A stretch of 15,709 bases of DNA, from positions 1-15,709 of the forward strand of contig JADGBD010000021.1 in the NCBI GenBank assembly GCA_015231665.1. Direction: 5' to 3'. Both the position numbers and the translations under genes were made by a program. Positions 1 to 7,900 of this stretch are shown piece after piece. The notes beneath the pieces are model-generated. The model ran no database searches. It was not told the DNA's origin and worked only from the letters and a program-made list of their open reading frames with translations. This DNA comes from Gammaproteobacteria bacterium (GTDB lineage Bacteria; Pseudomonadota; Gammaproteobacteria; Chromatiales; Chromatiaceae). Position 1 is the stretch's first letter. Each line of letters opens with the position of its first letter.

Positions 1-1
1 G

Positions 2-37
2 AAAAAAGGCTCACGCCAGAAAATGACGTAAGCCTTT
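2..37 (-). terminator. Intrinsic terminator after tRNA-Lys
   Basis: On the minus strand the sequence just after the tRNA forms a hairpin. AAAGGCT (31-37) pairs with AGCCTTT (5-11); the stem continues through one T-G wobble and a further ACG/CGT pairing around a loop of about 11 nt. A run of six T (minus strand, 2-7) follows. It lies 8 nt beyond the CCA end of the tRNA, where a tRNA transcript would be expected to end. Confidence 0.85.
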
Positions 38-45
38 GATTTATA

Positions 46-121
46 TGGTGGGCCGTGTGCGACTCGAACGCACGACCATCCGATTAAAAGTCGGATGCTC
101 TACCGACTGAGCTAACGGCCC
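46..121 (-). tRNA. tRNA-Lys (anticodon UUU)
   Basis: The minus strand folds as a standard cloverleaf. The 7-bp acceptor stem is GGGCCGT with ACGGCCC, the D-arm holds AGCTCAGTCGGTAGAGC, the anticodon loop is CTTTTAA giving anticodon TTT, and the T-arm holds GTTCGAGTC. Discriminator A is followed by a genomically encoded CCA (46-48). The sequence closely resembles E. coli tRNA-Lys. It lies downstream of queC, as in Pseudomonas, but with its own promoter and terminator. Lys tRNA is not a queuosine substrate (Q is found in GUN anticodons), so the neighbourhood is positional rather than functional. Confidence 0.97.
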
Positions 122-134
122 AAAAGAGTTGTGC

Positions 135-162
135 ATCTTACTGGATTTGGCTGTTTTGTCAA
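135..162 (-). promoter_or_regulatory. Sigma-70 promoter of tRNA-Lys
   Basis: On the minus strand a perfect -35 TTGACA (157-162) is followed by a 16-bp spacer and the -10 TAAGAT (135-140, 4 of 6 consensus). The predicted start lies about 7 nt before the mature tRNA 5' end. The promoter sits in the short gap between the queC stop and the tRNA, so the tRNA can be transcribed independently of the que genes. Confidence 0.8.
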
Positions 163-181
163 AACCGATGCACTGGTTTGT

Positions 182-889
182 TCAGTCAGCCTTAGCGTAG
201 CGGGTTTGATCTGGCAGACCTGCTGCTGCGAACCCTTGGGCGCGAAAGCGGCAGGAGTCGCAGCGGCCGCAGGCCCTGCCTTGTGGGTCGGCCTGGTAGC
301 AGGATATGGTCATGCGGTAATCAATCCCCAGGCGATGTCCCTGGCTGATGATCTCGGCCTTGCTCAGGTGCAGCAGGGGGGTGTGGATGCGAAAGCGGCT
401 GCCTTCCAGGCCTGCTCGGGTAGCCAGATTGGCGAGCTGCTCAAAGGCCTGGATGAATCCGGGACGGCAGTCGGGATAGCCGGAGTAGTCGACGGCGTTG
501 ACACCCAAGTAAATGTCGCTGGCACCCAGGACCTCAGCGTAGGCTAGGGCAACGCTGAGGAAGATGGTGTTGCGCGCCGGCACGTAGGTGACCGGGATAC
601 TGTTCTCAGCCTGATGACCCTCCTCGGGCACGTCGATGCTCAGGTCGGTGAGGGCCGAGCCACCCAGAGCCGCGAGATCCATGGCGACGATGCGGTGCTC
701 CACCGCCCCCAACCCCTCGGCCAGACGACGTGCCGCTTCCAGTTCAGCCCGGTGGCGCTGGCCGTAGTTGAAGCTAAGAGCATGGCAGGCATAGCCCTGC
801 TCTCGCGCCAAGGCCAGACAGGTAGCCGAATCCAGACCACCAGAAAGCAGCACCACGGCCTTTTTGTCAGAGCCCTGCCTAGTGTTCAT
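182..889 (-). CDS. queC: 7-cyano-7-deazaguanine synthase QueC
   Basis: QueC converts 7-carboxy-7-deazaguanine (CDG) to preQ0 using ATP and ammonia, in the cytoplasm, on the route to queuosine in tRNA. The 235-residue product matches the family length (231 in E. coli). The N-type ATP-pyrophosphatase loop SGGLDSAT is at residues 16-23, and NYGQRHRAE follows shortly after. The C-terminal zinc-binding cysteines are in SCYQ and CGRCDSC (about residues 205-218). I chose the ATG at 889 rather than an upstream in-frame start at 967 because the extra 26 residues are unlike the family and because this ATG forms an ATGA overlap with the stop of queE. QueC uses the product of QueE, so the two enzymes are consecutive steps and translationally coupled. 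Confidence 0.96.
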   Translation of the reverse strand: MNTRQGSDKKAVVLLSGGLDSATCLALAREQGYACHALSFNYGQRHRAELEAARRLAEGLGAVEHRIVAMDLAALGGSALTDLSIDVPEEGHQAENSIPVTYVPARNTIFLSVALAYAEVLGASDIYLGVNAVDYSGYPDCRPGFIQAFEQLANLATRAGLEGSRFRIHTPLLHLSKAEIISQGHRLGIDYRMTISCYQADPQGRACGRCDSCRFRAQGFAAAGLPDQTRYAKAD

Positions 890-1530
890 CGTGCCCGCTG
901 ATTGCCCCAGAGTAGCTTGTGCAGCTGAACCTGGAAGCGAACCGGCAGATGGTCTGCCAGAATCCACTCCGCCAGTTCGGTGGGATTCTGCGCCTGCGCC
1001 TCGGGAGAGAACAGCAGTTCACAGCGCCCGATTAGGTCCATTTCCACCAGCTTTTGCTTGGCCCAGTCGTAGTCCTGGCGATTGCAGATAACGAATTTGA
1101 TCTGATCATGCGCGTTTAACTGGGAGATGTTTTGCCAGAGGTTCTTGCTCTCCTCGCCAGAGCCGGGGGTCTTGATATCCAGCACGCGCGATACACCGGC
1201 GGGCACCGCGGAGATATCGATGGCGCCGCTGGTTTCCAGAGAGACATCCCAGCCGCGGGCAAGCAGGCGCTCCAGCAGGGCAATGCAACCCTTCTGCGCC
1301 AGCGGCTCGCCACCGGTAACCGTGACGTGACTGGGGGCAAAGGACTCTACCCGCTGCAGAATGCTATCCAGAGACAGGGTTTCTCCACCGCTGAAGGCGT
1401 ATTGGGTATCACAGTAGCTACAGCGCAGAGGACAGCCGGTAAGGCGCACGAAGACAGTGGGAATCCCGACGGTACGGGATTCCCCCTGCAATGAATAGAA
1501 GATTTCGCTGACGCGCAAGCCTTGAGACAT
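886..1530 (-). CDS. queE: 7-carboxy-7-deazaguanine synthase QueE
   Basis: QueE is a radical-SAM enzyme that converts 6-carboxytetrahydropterin to 7-carboxy-7-deazaguanine (CDG). The 214-residue protein has the [4Fe-4S] motif CPLRCSYC (C33, C37, C40; the standard CX3CX2C spacing) and a SAM-binding TGGEPL motif at about 72-77. The N-terminal [11 protein letters not shown] is typical of QueE. It starts 9 bp after the cpoB stop and overlaps queC by 4 bp (ATGA). The other pathway genes (folE/queD upstream, queF downstream) are not in the window. Queuosine synthesis is the default reading; 7-deazaguanine DNA modification is possible in principle, but nothing here points to it. Confidence 0.96.
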   Translation of the reverse strand: MSQGLRVSEIFYSLQGESRTVGIPTVFVRLTGCPLRCSYCDTQYAFSGGETLSLDSILQRVESFAPSHVTVTGGEPLAQKGCIALLERLLARGWDVSLETSGAIDISAVPAGVSRVLDIKTPGSGEESKNLWQNISQLNAHDQIKFVICNRQDYDWAKQKLVEMDLIGRCELLFSPEAQAQNPTELAEWILADHLPVRFQVQLHKLLWGNQRAR

Positions 1531-1539
1531 GCGGCCGAA

Positions 1540-2358
1540 TCAGTTTCCCTGGGCGCGCAGGCGTTCCAGCTGTTTCTTGCCCAGTCCGGCGGCGGTGCTG
1601 TTGGGGAACTGGCTGATCAAACGATTGAGCAGGTCCTGCGCCACCTGGGTATTGGCCTTGTCCGATTGGATGTAGGCCATTTTCAGCAGGGCGTCGGCCA
1701 CTTTTGGGCTTTGGGGAAAGCCTTTGAGGACCCTGTCGAACTCGGCCAAGGCCTGATCGTACTGACGCTGCACATAGTAGGCCTCAGCCAGCCAGTACTG
1801 AGCATTGTCGGCGTAGAGCCCGGCTGGATAGGCGCCCAGAAAGCTGCGGAAGGATTCGATGGAGGTTTTGTACTGGCCCGCCTTGAGCTGCTCAAAGGCG
1901 GCCTTGTAGGCTGCTTCCTGATGGGGATCGGCGGTTTTCGCCTGGGCTACAGGCGCGCTCGGCTCGGACTGAGGCTGACCCCAGGTCGAGGATGCCCCCG
2001 CATCAATGGCGCCCGAATTGGCGCTCTCCGGTCTGGGCATCAGGTTCAGGGCTGGATCAGCCGGGGCCGCTGGAGCGCCACCACCGAGGCGTTGCTCCAC
2101 ATCCGTGTAGATATCCTGCTGGCGCCGACGCAGGGCGTCGAGGGCGTGCTGCTGAATCTCCAGCTCGCCGCGCAGTTGCTGAACCTCAGTGCGCAGCTGC
2201 TCCAGCTGTATCACCAGATCAGACTGACTGCTGGCGCCCAGCTGTTGCTCCAGCTGGGCCACCCGCCTTTCCAGATCCTGACTGCCAAACAAGGCCAGGG
2301 CATCGGCGCTGATCAGGCTCAGCGCCCCGGCCAGGGCGATGCTTGCTGTCTTGCTCAT
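1540..2358 (-). CDS. cpoB: Cell division coordinator CpoB (YbgF), Tol-Pal associated
   Basis: CpoB is a periplasmic protein that in E. coli links Tol-Pal constriction to septal peptidoglycan synthesis by PBP1B and binds TolA. The 272-residue product (263 in E. coli) has a signal peptide at 1-22 (likely cleavage after ALA). A coiled coil at about 27-92, rich in Leu heptads, corresponds to the trimerisation region. A Pro/Ala/Ser linker follows at about 93-145. Three TPR-like units occupy about 148-270 (for example AFEQLKAGQYKTSIESF, and YWLAEAYYVQRQYDQALAEF). Its ATG overlaps the pal stop (ATGA), which implies coupled translation with Pal. Confidence 0.95.
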   Translation of the reverse strand: MSKTASIALAGALSLISADALALFGSQDLERRVAQLEQQLGASSQSDLVIQLEQLRTEVQQLRGELEIQQHALDALRRRQQDIYTDVEQRLGGGAPAAPADPALNLMPRPESANSGAIDAGASSTWGQPQSEPSAPVAQAKTADPHQEAAYKAAFEQLKAGQYKTSIESFRSFLGAYPAGLYADNAQYWLAEAYYVQRQYDQALAEFDRVLKGFPQSPKVADALLKMAYIQSDKANTQVAQDLLNRLISQFPNSTAAGLGKKQLERLRAQGN

Positions 2359-2870
2359 CGGTACACAATCTCCACGCGACGGTTCTGCGCCATGGACTCG
2401 CCATCGGCGCCCTGCACTACCGGCCGCTCTTCGCCGTAGCTGATGGTGCGAATCTGACTGGCCGAAGCGCCACCGGCCACCATCAGACGCATGACGGTAT
2501 TGGCGCGGCGCTCACCCAAGGCGATGTTGTATTCACGGGAGCCGCGTTCGTCACTGTGGCCCTCGAGGACCACATTCTTGCCGCTGGCGCTGACGCTCTT
2601 GGCATGGGCGGCAATCACCGCGCGAAACTCAGGACGTACATCGGCACTGTCATAATCAAAGTAGATGATGCGCTGGGACAGGGGATCACCGGAGCCGGCA
2701 CCGCTGCCATAGCCGCTGCCACCCACGCCACTGCCGTCGAGACCACTGGTCTGCGCACCATCAGCACCGGCGCCATCTGCCCCCGCAGCGTTCTTCTTGC
2801 TCCAGGAGCCGCAGCCGGCCAGCAGGAACAGGACCAAAGTGATTCCAATAAACTTCATTGAAAATTTCAT
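2355..2870 (-). CDS. pal: Peptidoglycan-associated lipoprotein Pal
   Basis: Pal is an outer-membrane lipoprotein that binds peptidoglycan and TolB and holds the outer membrane to the wall at the constriction site. The 171-residue product has a lipoprotein signal with lipobox LAGC (C20 the lipidated cysteine). A low-complexity Gly/Ala/Ser tether runs from about 25 to 62, and an OmpA-like domain from about 66 to 171. D107 in GHSDERGS and R122 in GERRA have the spacing of the diaminopimelate-contacting pair in OmpA-type domains. The start at 2870 is preferred over the ATG four codons later because an AAGGG sits about 11 nt upstream of it. The Gly-rich tether is longer than I recall for E. coli Pal, though variable tethers are common. 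Confidence 0.96.
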   Translation of the reverse strand: MKFSMKFIGITLVLFLLAGCGSWSKKNAAGADGAGADGAQTSGLDGSGVGGSGYGSGAGSGDPLSQRIIYFDYDSADVRPEFRAVIAAHAKSVSASGKNVVLEGHSDERGSREYNIALGERRANTVMRLMVAGGASASQIRTISYGEERPVVQGADGESMAQNRRVEIVYR

Positions 2871-2911
2871 GTTAGCAACACCCTTTAAGAGAAAAGTTAA
2901 GACTTGACTCT

Positions 2912-2940
2912 AGTGTAACGAAAATTCACATTAAAAAACA
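2912..2940 (-). promoter_or_regulatory. Possible promoter upstream of pal
   Basis: The minus strand has a candidate -10 TACACT (2912-2917, 4 of 6 consensus), with a T-rich element TGTTTT 17 bp upstream (2935-2940) as a poor -35. It lies in the only sizeable gap between tolB and pal and follows a terminator-like hairpin, which makes a secondary promoter reasonable. The match is weak. Confidence 0.3.
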
Positions 2941-2968
2941 CAGGCCCACAAAACAATTCTGCGGCCTG
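2933..2968 (-). terminator. Intrinsic terminator or attenuator between tolB and pal
   Basis: Just after the tolB stop the minus strand forms CAGGCC(g)CA (2960-2968) paired with TGGGCCTG (2941-2948). This gives 8 bp with one bulged G and a loop of 11 nt, followed after TG by six T (2933-2938). This has the form of a Rho-independent terminator. The gap interrupts an otherwise tightly packed operon, so it could reduce or tune transcription of pal-cpoB-queE-queC rather than end it. Confidence 0.6.
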
Positions 2969-2970
2969 GC

Positions 2971-4269
2971 CTATTTGGCCTTGGGTGACCAAGCCGGCTC
3001 ACGCACATCACCGGCCTGCAGCTTGAGTTGTTGCTTGACCCGGCCATCCACCGAGACCGCCGCCAACTCGCCCTTGCCGCCACTGCCGGCCTTGGTGGCA
3101 TAAATAATCATGCGGCCGTTGGGGGCAAAGCTGGGGCTTTCATCGAAACCGCCGTTGGACAGCACCCGCAGCCGACTGCTGGCGATATCCAGCAGGCCGA
3201 TGCCGTAGCCGTTGCTGGTCTGGGTCTCCAGCACCAGACTCTTGCCATCAGGGCTGAAGGAGCCGCGGGCATTGGATTGCCCCTCGAAGGTCAGGCGACG
3301 GGGTTCACCGCCGCTGGCCGAGACCAGATAGAGCTGCTGGCGACCACCGCGATCCGAGGTAAACACCAGGCTGCGCCCGTCAGGCGACCAGGAGGGCTCG
3401 GTGTCGATCGCGTAATGATTGGTGATCTTGCTCAGGCTGCCGGAAGAAACATCCAGAACGAAGATATCCGGATTGCCGTCCTTGGACAGGGTCATGGCCA
3501 GTTTGCTGCCATCCGGCGACCAGGCCGGGGCACCGTTGATCCCGGGATAGGCGGTCAGCTTGCGGCGCTGGCCGTTGGCCAGTTCCTGCACATAGATGGA
3601 AGGCTCGCCCTTCTCGAAGGAAACATAGGCGATGCGCCGTCCATCAGGCGACCAGGCCGGCGACATCAGGGGCTCAGCCGAGGCCACTATGGTCTGCGGT
3701 CCGTAGCCGTCGGAGTCTGCCACCTGCAGGGCGATGCGCTTGCCCTCGGCGCTGGTGGTGGATGTCACATAGGCCACCTTGGTGTTGAAGGCGCCTGGCT
3801 CGCCGGTGAGCTTTTCGTAGATCAGGTCCGCCAGATGATGCGCCGCCGCCCGCTGGGTACGCGCACTGAAGGGCAGCTGAAAGCTGAGCATGGGCTCGGC
3901 ACGGTAGACATCGAACAGGGTCATGCTCGCCTGATAGGCATCGGGGCCGGAACCCGTCACCTCGCCGATTACCAGATGATCCATCGCCAGCGCCCGCCAG
4001 TCGCGGAACTCGACCTGCTCCGCCCGCTGCGGTCGGGAGATCATGTCCTTCTCTTCAAGGGTGCGAAAGCGGCCGCTGCGTTCGAGATCGGCCGCGATGA
4101 TCTCGCCCAGATTGAACTGGGTGGGCTCGCCGCTGCCGGCCCAGCCGAAGGGAATCACCGCAATCGGGCTGGCGGCCTCGGTGCCGCCGCTGATGGTGAT
4201 GTCCAGGGAACTGGCCCAGGCACCCAGGGCATGAAAACTCAGGAGCAACAGAACAAGGAGACGGGTCAT
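2971..4269 (-). CDS. tolB: Tol-Pal system beta-propeller protein TolB
   Basis: TolB is the periplasmic protein that binds Pal and, through TolA, is released from it by the proton-motive force. The 432-residue product (430 in E. coli) has a signal peptide ending in AWA-SS. An N-terminal TolB domain (about 24-160) is followed by a six-bladed beta-propeller. The propeller repeats are visible as PAWSPDG, PAWSPDG, PSWSPDG, GSFSPDG, PSFAPNG and PAWSPK. I chose the ATG at 4269, 9 bp after the tolA stop; a GTG at 4278 directly abutting that stop would add three residues. The family match is unambiguous and I see no defects. Confidence 0.96.
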   Translation of the reverse strand: MTRLLVLLLLSFHALGAWASSLDITISGGTEAASPIAVIPFGWAGSGEPTQFNLGEIIAADLERSGRFRTLEEKDMISRPQRAEQVEFRDWRALAMDHLVIGEVTGSGPDAYQASMTLFDVYRAEPMLSFQLPFSARTQRAAAHHLADLIYEKLTGEPGAFNTKVAYVTSTTSAEGKRIALQVADSDGYGPQTIVASAEPLMSPAWSPDGRRIAYVSFEKGEPSIYVQELANGQRRKLTAYPGINGAPAWSPDGSKLAMTLSKDGNPDIFVLDVSSGSLSKITNHYAIDTEPSWSPDGRSLVFTSDRGGRQQLYLVSASGGEPRRLTFEGQSNARGSFSPDGKSLVLETQTSNGYGIGLLDIASSRLRVLSNGGFDESPSFAPNGRMIIYATKAGSGGKGELAAVSVDGRVKQQLKLQAGDVREPAWSPKAK

Positions 4270-4278
4270 GGCTGTCAC

Positions 4279-5199
4279 TTAGGCATCCGGTTCAAAGGTA
4301 AAGTTGATCTCACGCAGCCCGGCTGGCGGCGGCGGCAGGGGGTCGGATTTCCACACCGCCGCCTCGGCCGAGCGGTCGAAGGGGCCGTTGCCACTGCTTT
4401 GCAGCAACTGCACCGCCAATACGGTACCACGATCCGACAGACGAATACGCAACCTGCAGGTCAGACCCATGTCCGAACCCGGCGGACGTATCCAGTTGCC
4501 GGTCACCCGCTGGCCCACCTCGGCAGCAAAGGCGTTGATGGCGTGGCTGTTTTGCTCGGCCTCCAGGGCCTGCTGCAATTCCGCCTCACGCCGCTTACGA
4601 TCGGCCTCCTCCGCCGCCTTGCGCTTGCGCTCGGCTTCGGCCTTGGCTTGCTTTTCTGCTTCAGCCTTGGCTTTCTTTTCCGCCTCGGCTTTGGCCTTCT
4701 TCTCTGCATCGGCCTTGGCCTTTTTCTCGGCCTCGGCTTTTTTCTGTGCTTCTGCTTTTTTCTTCGCTTCGACCTCGGCCTGGACTTTCTTTTGCTCGTC
4801 GAGTTTGCGTTTTTCTGCTTCGCGCTTTGCCTGTGCTTGAGCGTCCGCCTGGGCCTCAGCCGCCTGCTTCTTCTGCTCCTCGGCCTGGCGCTGGCGCTCC
4901 TGTTCCTGCTGTTTCTTCTGTTCCCGCTCCCGCTGTTCCCGCTGGGCTTTGTCCTGGGCCGCTTTCTCCTCAGCCTTCTGCTTGGCCTTTTCGGCTTGTT
5001 TTTGTTTTTGCGCGCTGGCGGCCTGGGCCTTGAGCTGTTTGTCATCTATGACTTTGGCCTGTACCACCTCCACCGGCGGGTGATAGACCTGGGGCTTGAC
5101 CAGCCAGTCAACCCCCACCAGCATGAAGCCAATCAGCAGCAAATGCAGGCCCACCGCCAGAGCAAAGGCCTTGGGGCTGCGCTTGAACAGCTCCAGCAT
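4279..5199 (-). CDS. tolA: Tol-Pal envelope protein TolA
   Basis: TolA spans the periplasm, anchored in the inner membrane with TolQR, and contacts TolB/Pal. The 306-residue protein has one N-terminal membrane helix (about 13-31). A very long charged Ala/Lys/Glu/Gln helix (about 55-215) includes 8-residue repeats, and the C-terminal globular TolA-III domain occupies about 219-306 (INAFAAEVGQRVTGNW onward). E. coli TolA is longer (421 residues) because of its helix. Domain III has a single Cys (C248, in LTCRL); the second Cys of the E. coli disulfide is absent, its region reading NGPFDRSAEAA, as in Pseudomonas-type TolA. The gene starts 2 bp after the tolR stop and is followed immediately by tolB. 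Confidence 0.95.
   Translation of the reverse strand: MLELFKRSPKAFALAVGLHLLLIGFMLVGVDWLVKPQVYHPPVEVVQAKVIDDKQLKAQAASAQKQKQAEKAKQKAEEKAAQDKAQREQREREQKKQQEQERQRQAEEQKKQAAEAQADAQAQAKREAEKRKLDEQKKVQAEVEAKKKAEAQKKAEAEKKAKADAEKKAKAEAEKKAKAEAEKQAKAEAERKRKAAEEADRKRREAELQQALEAEQNSHAINAFAAEVGQRVTGNWIRPPGSDMGLTCRLRIRLSDRGTVLAVQLLQSSGNGPFDRSAEAAVWKSDPLPPPPAGLREINFTFEPDA
4630..4752 (-). repeat. 24-bp tandem coding repeat in the TolA helix
   Basis: TolA residues about 150-190 are built of degenerate 8-residue units: AEKKAKAD, AEKKAKAE, AEKKAKAE, AEKQAKAE, AERKRKAA. In DNA these are 24-bp tandem units. Unit number could change by slippage and would alter the length of the periplasm-spanning helix. Confidence 0.7.
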
Positions 5200-5201
5200 G
5201 G

Positions 5202-5624
5202 CTATTCCGGGGTCTCGGTGATCAGACCCACGCTGGGCGCGCCGGCCGCCTGCAGCAACACCATCGCCTCCACCACGCTGCCGTACTCCACCTGTCGATC
5301 ACCCCGCACCATCACCGGCGTCTTGGGCTGGTTGCGCAGCACTGCCGCCACCCGCATCTGCACCTCATCGGCAGCCACCGGTGTCTCCTTGCCCTCGCCC
5401 ACATTGACATAGAGCAGCCCCTGGCGATCGACGGTGACAATCAGCGGCTCCACATCATCCTGCTGCATCAGCTCGGCATCGGCCTGGGGCAATTCCACCG
5501 CAACCCCCTGGGTGACCAGAGGCGCGGTGATCATGAAAATGATCAGCAGCACCAGCATGACGTCGATATAGGGCACGACGTTGATCTGCGACATGGGCTT
5601 GCGGCTGTTTTTTCTACGCGACAT
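5202..5624 (-). CDS. tolR: Tol-Pal inner-membrane protein TolR
   Basis: TolR is a homologue of ExbD/MotB that works with TolQ as the proton-driven motor of the Tol system. The 140-residue product (142 in E. coli) has a short basic N-terminus and one membrane helix at about 18-38. The essential membrane Asp is at position 21 (PYIDVMLVLL). A periplasmic domain follows, with PVMVRGDRQVEYGSVVEAM typical of the ExbD/TolR fold. The ATG at 5624 has only a weak ribosome binding site. The gap of 134 bp to tolQ is unusual, because tolQ and tolR are normally almost touching; the gap holds the repeat at 5652-5720. Confidence 0.96.
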   Translation of the reverse strand: MSRRKNSRKPMSQINVVPYIDVMLVLLIIFMITAPLVTQGVAVELPQADAELMQQDDVEPLIVTVDRQGLLYVNVGEGKETPVAADEVQMRVAAVLRNQPKTPVMVRGDRQVEYGSVVEAMVLLQAAGAPSVGLITETPE

Positions 5625-5651
5625 GGTGAGGCCTGATTTGGATTTTGGGTC

Positions 5652-5720
5652 CGCAAATGAACGCGAATAAACGCAAATGGGTTCTCAGCTGTCAGCTGCC
5701 AGCAGTCAGCGGCCAGCCCA
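5652..5720. repeat. Two-part intergenic repeat between tolQ and tolR
   Basis: Plus-strand reading: three 10-bp-spaced copies of CGCAAAT/CGCGAAT (5652-5658, 5662-5668, 5672-5678) are followed by five consecutive heptamers beginning CAGC (CAGCTGT, CAGCTGC, CAGCAGT, CAGCGGC, CAGCCCA; 5686-5720). The same pair of repeat types occurs between yebC and ruvC. No protein-coding potential is evident. It separates two genes that are usually adjacent and must be transcribed through. Confidence 0.7.
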
Positions 5721-5758
5721 GCTGCACATAAAGGCTGTCTTGCCCCAGTTCCCGACGC

Positions 5759-6436
5759 TCAAACCACATGGGCCTGGCGCTGGAGGATGGTGGTGAACTC
5801 ATCGACAAAGCCCTCGTAATGGTTTTCCAGGCGCTCGACGTCGTTGGCGAAGCGGTTGTAAGCAACCACCGCCGGGATGGCGGCGAACAGGCCGATAGCG
5901 GTGGCGATCAGGGCCTCGGCGATGCCGGGGGCCACCAGCGCCAGGGTGGCTTGCTTGACGCTGCCCAAGGCCTGAAAGGAATTCATGATGCCCCAGACAG
6001 TACCGAACAGGCCGATGTAGGGGCTGATGGAGCCGACCGTGGCAAGAAAGGATAGGTGGGTTTCGAGCCGGTCCATCTCCCGGGTCAGGGTCACCTGCAT
6101 CGCCCGGCGCGCGCCTTCCACCACCGCCATTGGGGCTATGCCCTTGTGTTCCTTCTGTTTGGCGAATTCGCGAAATCCCTCGCGAAAAATAATCGCCAAG
6201 CCCCGCGCATGGGCATCCTTGCGGCTGACCTCACGGTAGAGCTCGGACAGCTCGCGGCCGCCCCAGAATCGATCTTCAAAATCATCCGCCTCCAGCCGGG
6301 CCTGGCGCAGGGTCTTGGTGCGATCGAAAATCATGGTCCAGCTGACCACGGAGGCCAGCACCAGGGTCAACATCACCAACTGCACCACCGGGCTAGCGCC
6401 CATGATCAGATGCACAAATGAAAGCTCAGTCTGCAT
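5759..6436 (-). CDS. tolQ: Tol-Pal inner-membrane protein TolQ
   Basis: TolQ is the ExbB/MotA-like subunit that with TolR forms the proton channel energising TolA. The 225-residue protein (230 in E. coli) has three membrane helices at about 14-36, 127-150 and 168-192. The conserved pore threonines are present: T146 in LFGTVWGIMNSF and T179 in EALIATAIGL. The C-terminus (DEFTTILQRQA) matches the family, so the gene is intact despite the repeat beyond its stop. The ATG at 6436 is preceded by TAGGG at a spacing of 7 nt. It starts 23 bp after the ybgC stop. Confidence 0.96.
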   Translation of the reverse strand: MQTELSFVHLIMGASPVVQLVMLTLVLASVVSWTMIFDRTKTLRQARLEADDFEDRFWGGRELSELYREVSRKDAHARGLAIIFREGFREFAKQKEHKGIAPMAVVEGARRAMQVTLTREMDRLETHLSFLATVGSISPYIGLFGTVWGIMNSFQALGSVKQATLALVAPGIAEALIATAIGLFAAIPAVVAYNRFANDVERLENHYEGFVDEFTTILQRQAHVV

Positions 6437-6459
6437 GTTTCAACCCTAATGAGAAACGT

Positions 6460-6864
6460 CTAGGTAATTGCCTGAAGAATCGCCTGCGGAATGGCCACAG
6501 GCTTGAATTTGTTGACATCCAGCGAGGCCACCCGCACCTCGGCCCGACACAGCACCTCGGCATCCCGGCGCACTTCCTGGGCAAACACCAGGCTGGCGCG
6601 GCCCGATTGGGCGAGACGACTGCCGACCAAGAGTGCATCATCAAACCGCGCCGGGCGGATAAATTGTATCTGCAATGAGCTAACGGCGAATACTACCCCC
6701 AACTCCTGGCGCAGCAGATGCTGCTCAAAACCCAGCGCGCGCAGCCATTCGGTGCGTGCTCTTTCCATGAAATTCAGGTAGTTGCTGTGATAGACCACAC
6801 CACCGGCATCGGTGTCCTCGTAATAGACCCTCACCGACCAAAGGAATTCCGCAGCCTCAGCCAT
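6460..6864 (-). CDS. ybgC: Tol-Pal associated acyl-CoA thioesterase YbgC
   Basis: YbgC is a hotdog-fold acyl-CoA thioesterase of the 4-hydroxybenzoyl-CoA thioesterase family, conserved at the head of the tol operon; its physiological substrate is debated. The 134-residue product (also 134 in E. coli) carries the signature [18 protein letters not shown] with the catalytic Asp at 19, and ERARTEWLR just after. I chose the ATG at 6864, giving MAEAAEF, because an in-frame upstream start at 6960 would add 32 low-complexity residues inside ruvB. The chosen start overlaps the end of ruvB by 8 bp, linking the ruv and tol genes into one transcription unit. Confidence 0.94.
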   Translation of the reverse strand: MAEAAEFLWSVRVYYEDTDAGGVVYHSNYLNFMERARTEWLRALGFEQHLLRQELGVVFAVSSLQIQFIRPARFDDALLVGSRLAQSGRASLVFAQEVRRDAEVLCRAEVRVASLDVNKFKPVAIPQAILQAIT

Positions 6865-7900
6865 GGGTGCCAGCAAACAGATCGGCATGGGCCGGTTGCT
6901 GCGCCTCCGGCAGGGGCAGGCCGAAGTGGATGTAGGCGGTCTTGGTGGCCACTCGACCACGGGGCGTGCGCATGAGAAAACCCTGTTGGATCAGGTAGGG
7001 TTCGAGCACGTCCTCGATGGTGCCGCGCTCCTCACCGATGGCGGCGGCGAGATTATCCACACCCACCGGGCCGCCGTCGAATTTGTGAATCACCGCCTCC
7101 AGCAGCTTGCGGTCCATGTAGTCAAAGCCGCTGCGATCCACATCGATCATGCTCAGGGCGCGGTCGGCCACCTCGACGTCGATGAAACCCTCGGCCTTGA
7201 CCTGGGCGTAGTCACGCACCCGCCGTAGCAGACGGTTGGCGATACGCGGCGTGCCGCGTGAGCGCCGCGCAATCTCCATCGCCCCGGCGGGGTCGATGCG
7301 GATATTCAGAATCCCCGAGGTACGGCTGACGATGTGCGCCAGATCGGCGTGGTTGTAATACTCCAGCCTCTGGACAATGCCGAAGCGGTCACGCAGCGGC
7401 GAGGTGAGCAGGCCGGCACGGGTGGTGGCGCCCACCAGGGTGAAGGGCGGCAGGTCCAGCTTGATGGAGCGCGCCGCCGGCCCCTCGCCGATCATAATGT
7501 CGAGCTGAAAGTCCTCCATCGCCGGATAGAGCACCTCTTCCACCACCGGGCTGAGGCGATGGATTTCGTCGATGAAGAGCAGGTCCCGCGCCTCCAGATT
7601 GGTCAGCAGGGCGGCCAGATCGCCGGGCTTTTCCAGCACCGGGCCTGAGGTCTGGCGCAGGTTAACGCCCATCTCGTTGGCGATGATGTGCGACAGAGTG
7701 GTCTTGCCCAGCCCCGGCGGGCCAAAGATGAGCACATGGTCCAGCGCTTCGGCGCGGCCCCGGGCAGCGCTGATGAACACCTCCAGCTGCTCGCGCACCA
7801 CCGGCTGGCCGACGTAATCGATCAGTCGCTTGGGGCGCAGCACCTGATCGATAGCGCTGTCATCGGCAATCAGCTCGCCGTCGATGAGGCGCTCTTCCAT
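6857..7900 (-). CDS. ruvB: Holliday junction branch-migration ATPase RuvB
   Basis: RuvB is the hexameric AAA+ motor that, with RuvA, drives branch migration of Holliday junctions during recombinational repair. The 347-residue product has Walker A GPPGLGKT at 60-67 and Walker B with DEIH at 111-114. Sensor 1 lies in GATTRAG at about 157-163, and the LRDRFG arginine-finger region is at about 169-174. The C-terminal winged helix binds DNA. The ATG directly follows the ruvA stop with no gap. Confidence 0.97.
   Translation of the reverse strand: MEERLIDGELIADDSAIDQVLRPKRLIDYVGQPVVREQLEVFISAARGRAEALDHVLIFGPPGLGKTTLSHIIANEMGVNLRQTSGPVLEKPGDLAALLTNLEARDLLFIDEIHRLSPVVEEVLYPAMEDFQLDIMIGEGPAARSIKLDLPPFTLVGATTRAGLLTSPLRDRFGIVQRLEYYNHADLAHIVSRTSGILNIRIDPAGAMEIARRSRGTPRIANRLLRRVRDYAQVKAEGFIDVEVADRALSMIDVDRSGFDYMDRKLLEAVIHKFDGGPVGVDNLAAAIGEERGTIEDVLEPYLIQQGFLMRTPRGRVATKTAYIHFGLPLPEAQQPAHADLFAGTHG

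Noticed and set aside
46..121. tRNA-Lys as an integration site for a mobile element.
   Set aside because: There is no integrase, no direct repeat of the tRNA 3' end in the window, and the downstream side carries its normal terminator; too little sequence lies beyond it.
886..1530. queE/queC as part of a 7-deazaguanine DNA-modification (dpd-like) defence cluster.
   Set aside because: The neighbours are Tol-Pal genes and a tRNA in the order known from Pseudomonas; no dpd, helicase or nuclease genes are present.
1522..2439. A 305-codon plus-strand frame antisense to cpoB.
   Set aside because: cpoB and pal on the other strand have signal peptides, TPRs and ATGA coupling; this frame has none of these.
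4630..5020. The repetitive Lys/Ala/Glu tract as a CRISPR or satellite array.
   Set aside because: It is in frame within tolA, the units are degenerate and have no spacers, and such helices are normal for TolA.
3028..5412. A 794-codon open frame on the plus strand, antisense to tolB, tolA and tolR.
   Set aside because: It is the mirror of GC-rich codon use in three certain genes; the product is low complexity with no domain, and it crosses the tolA repeats. Long antisense frames are expected in such DNA.
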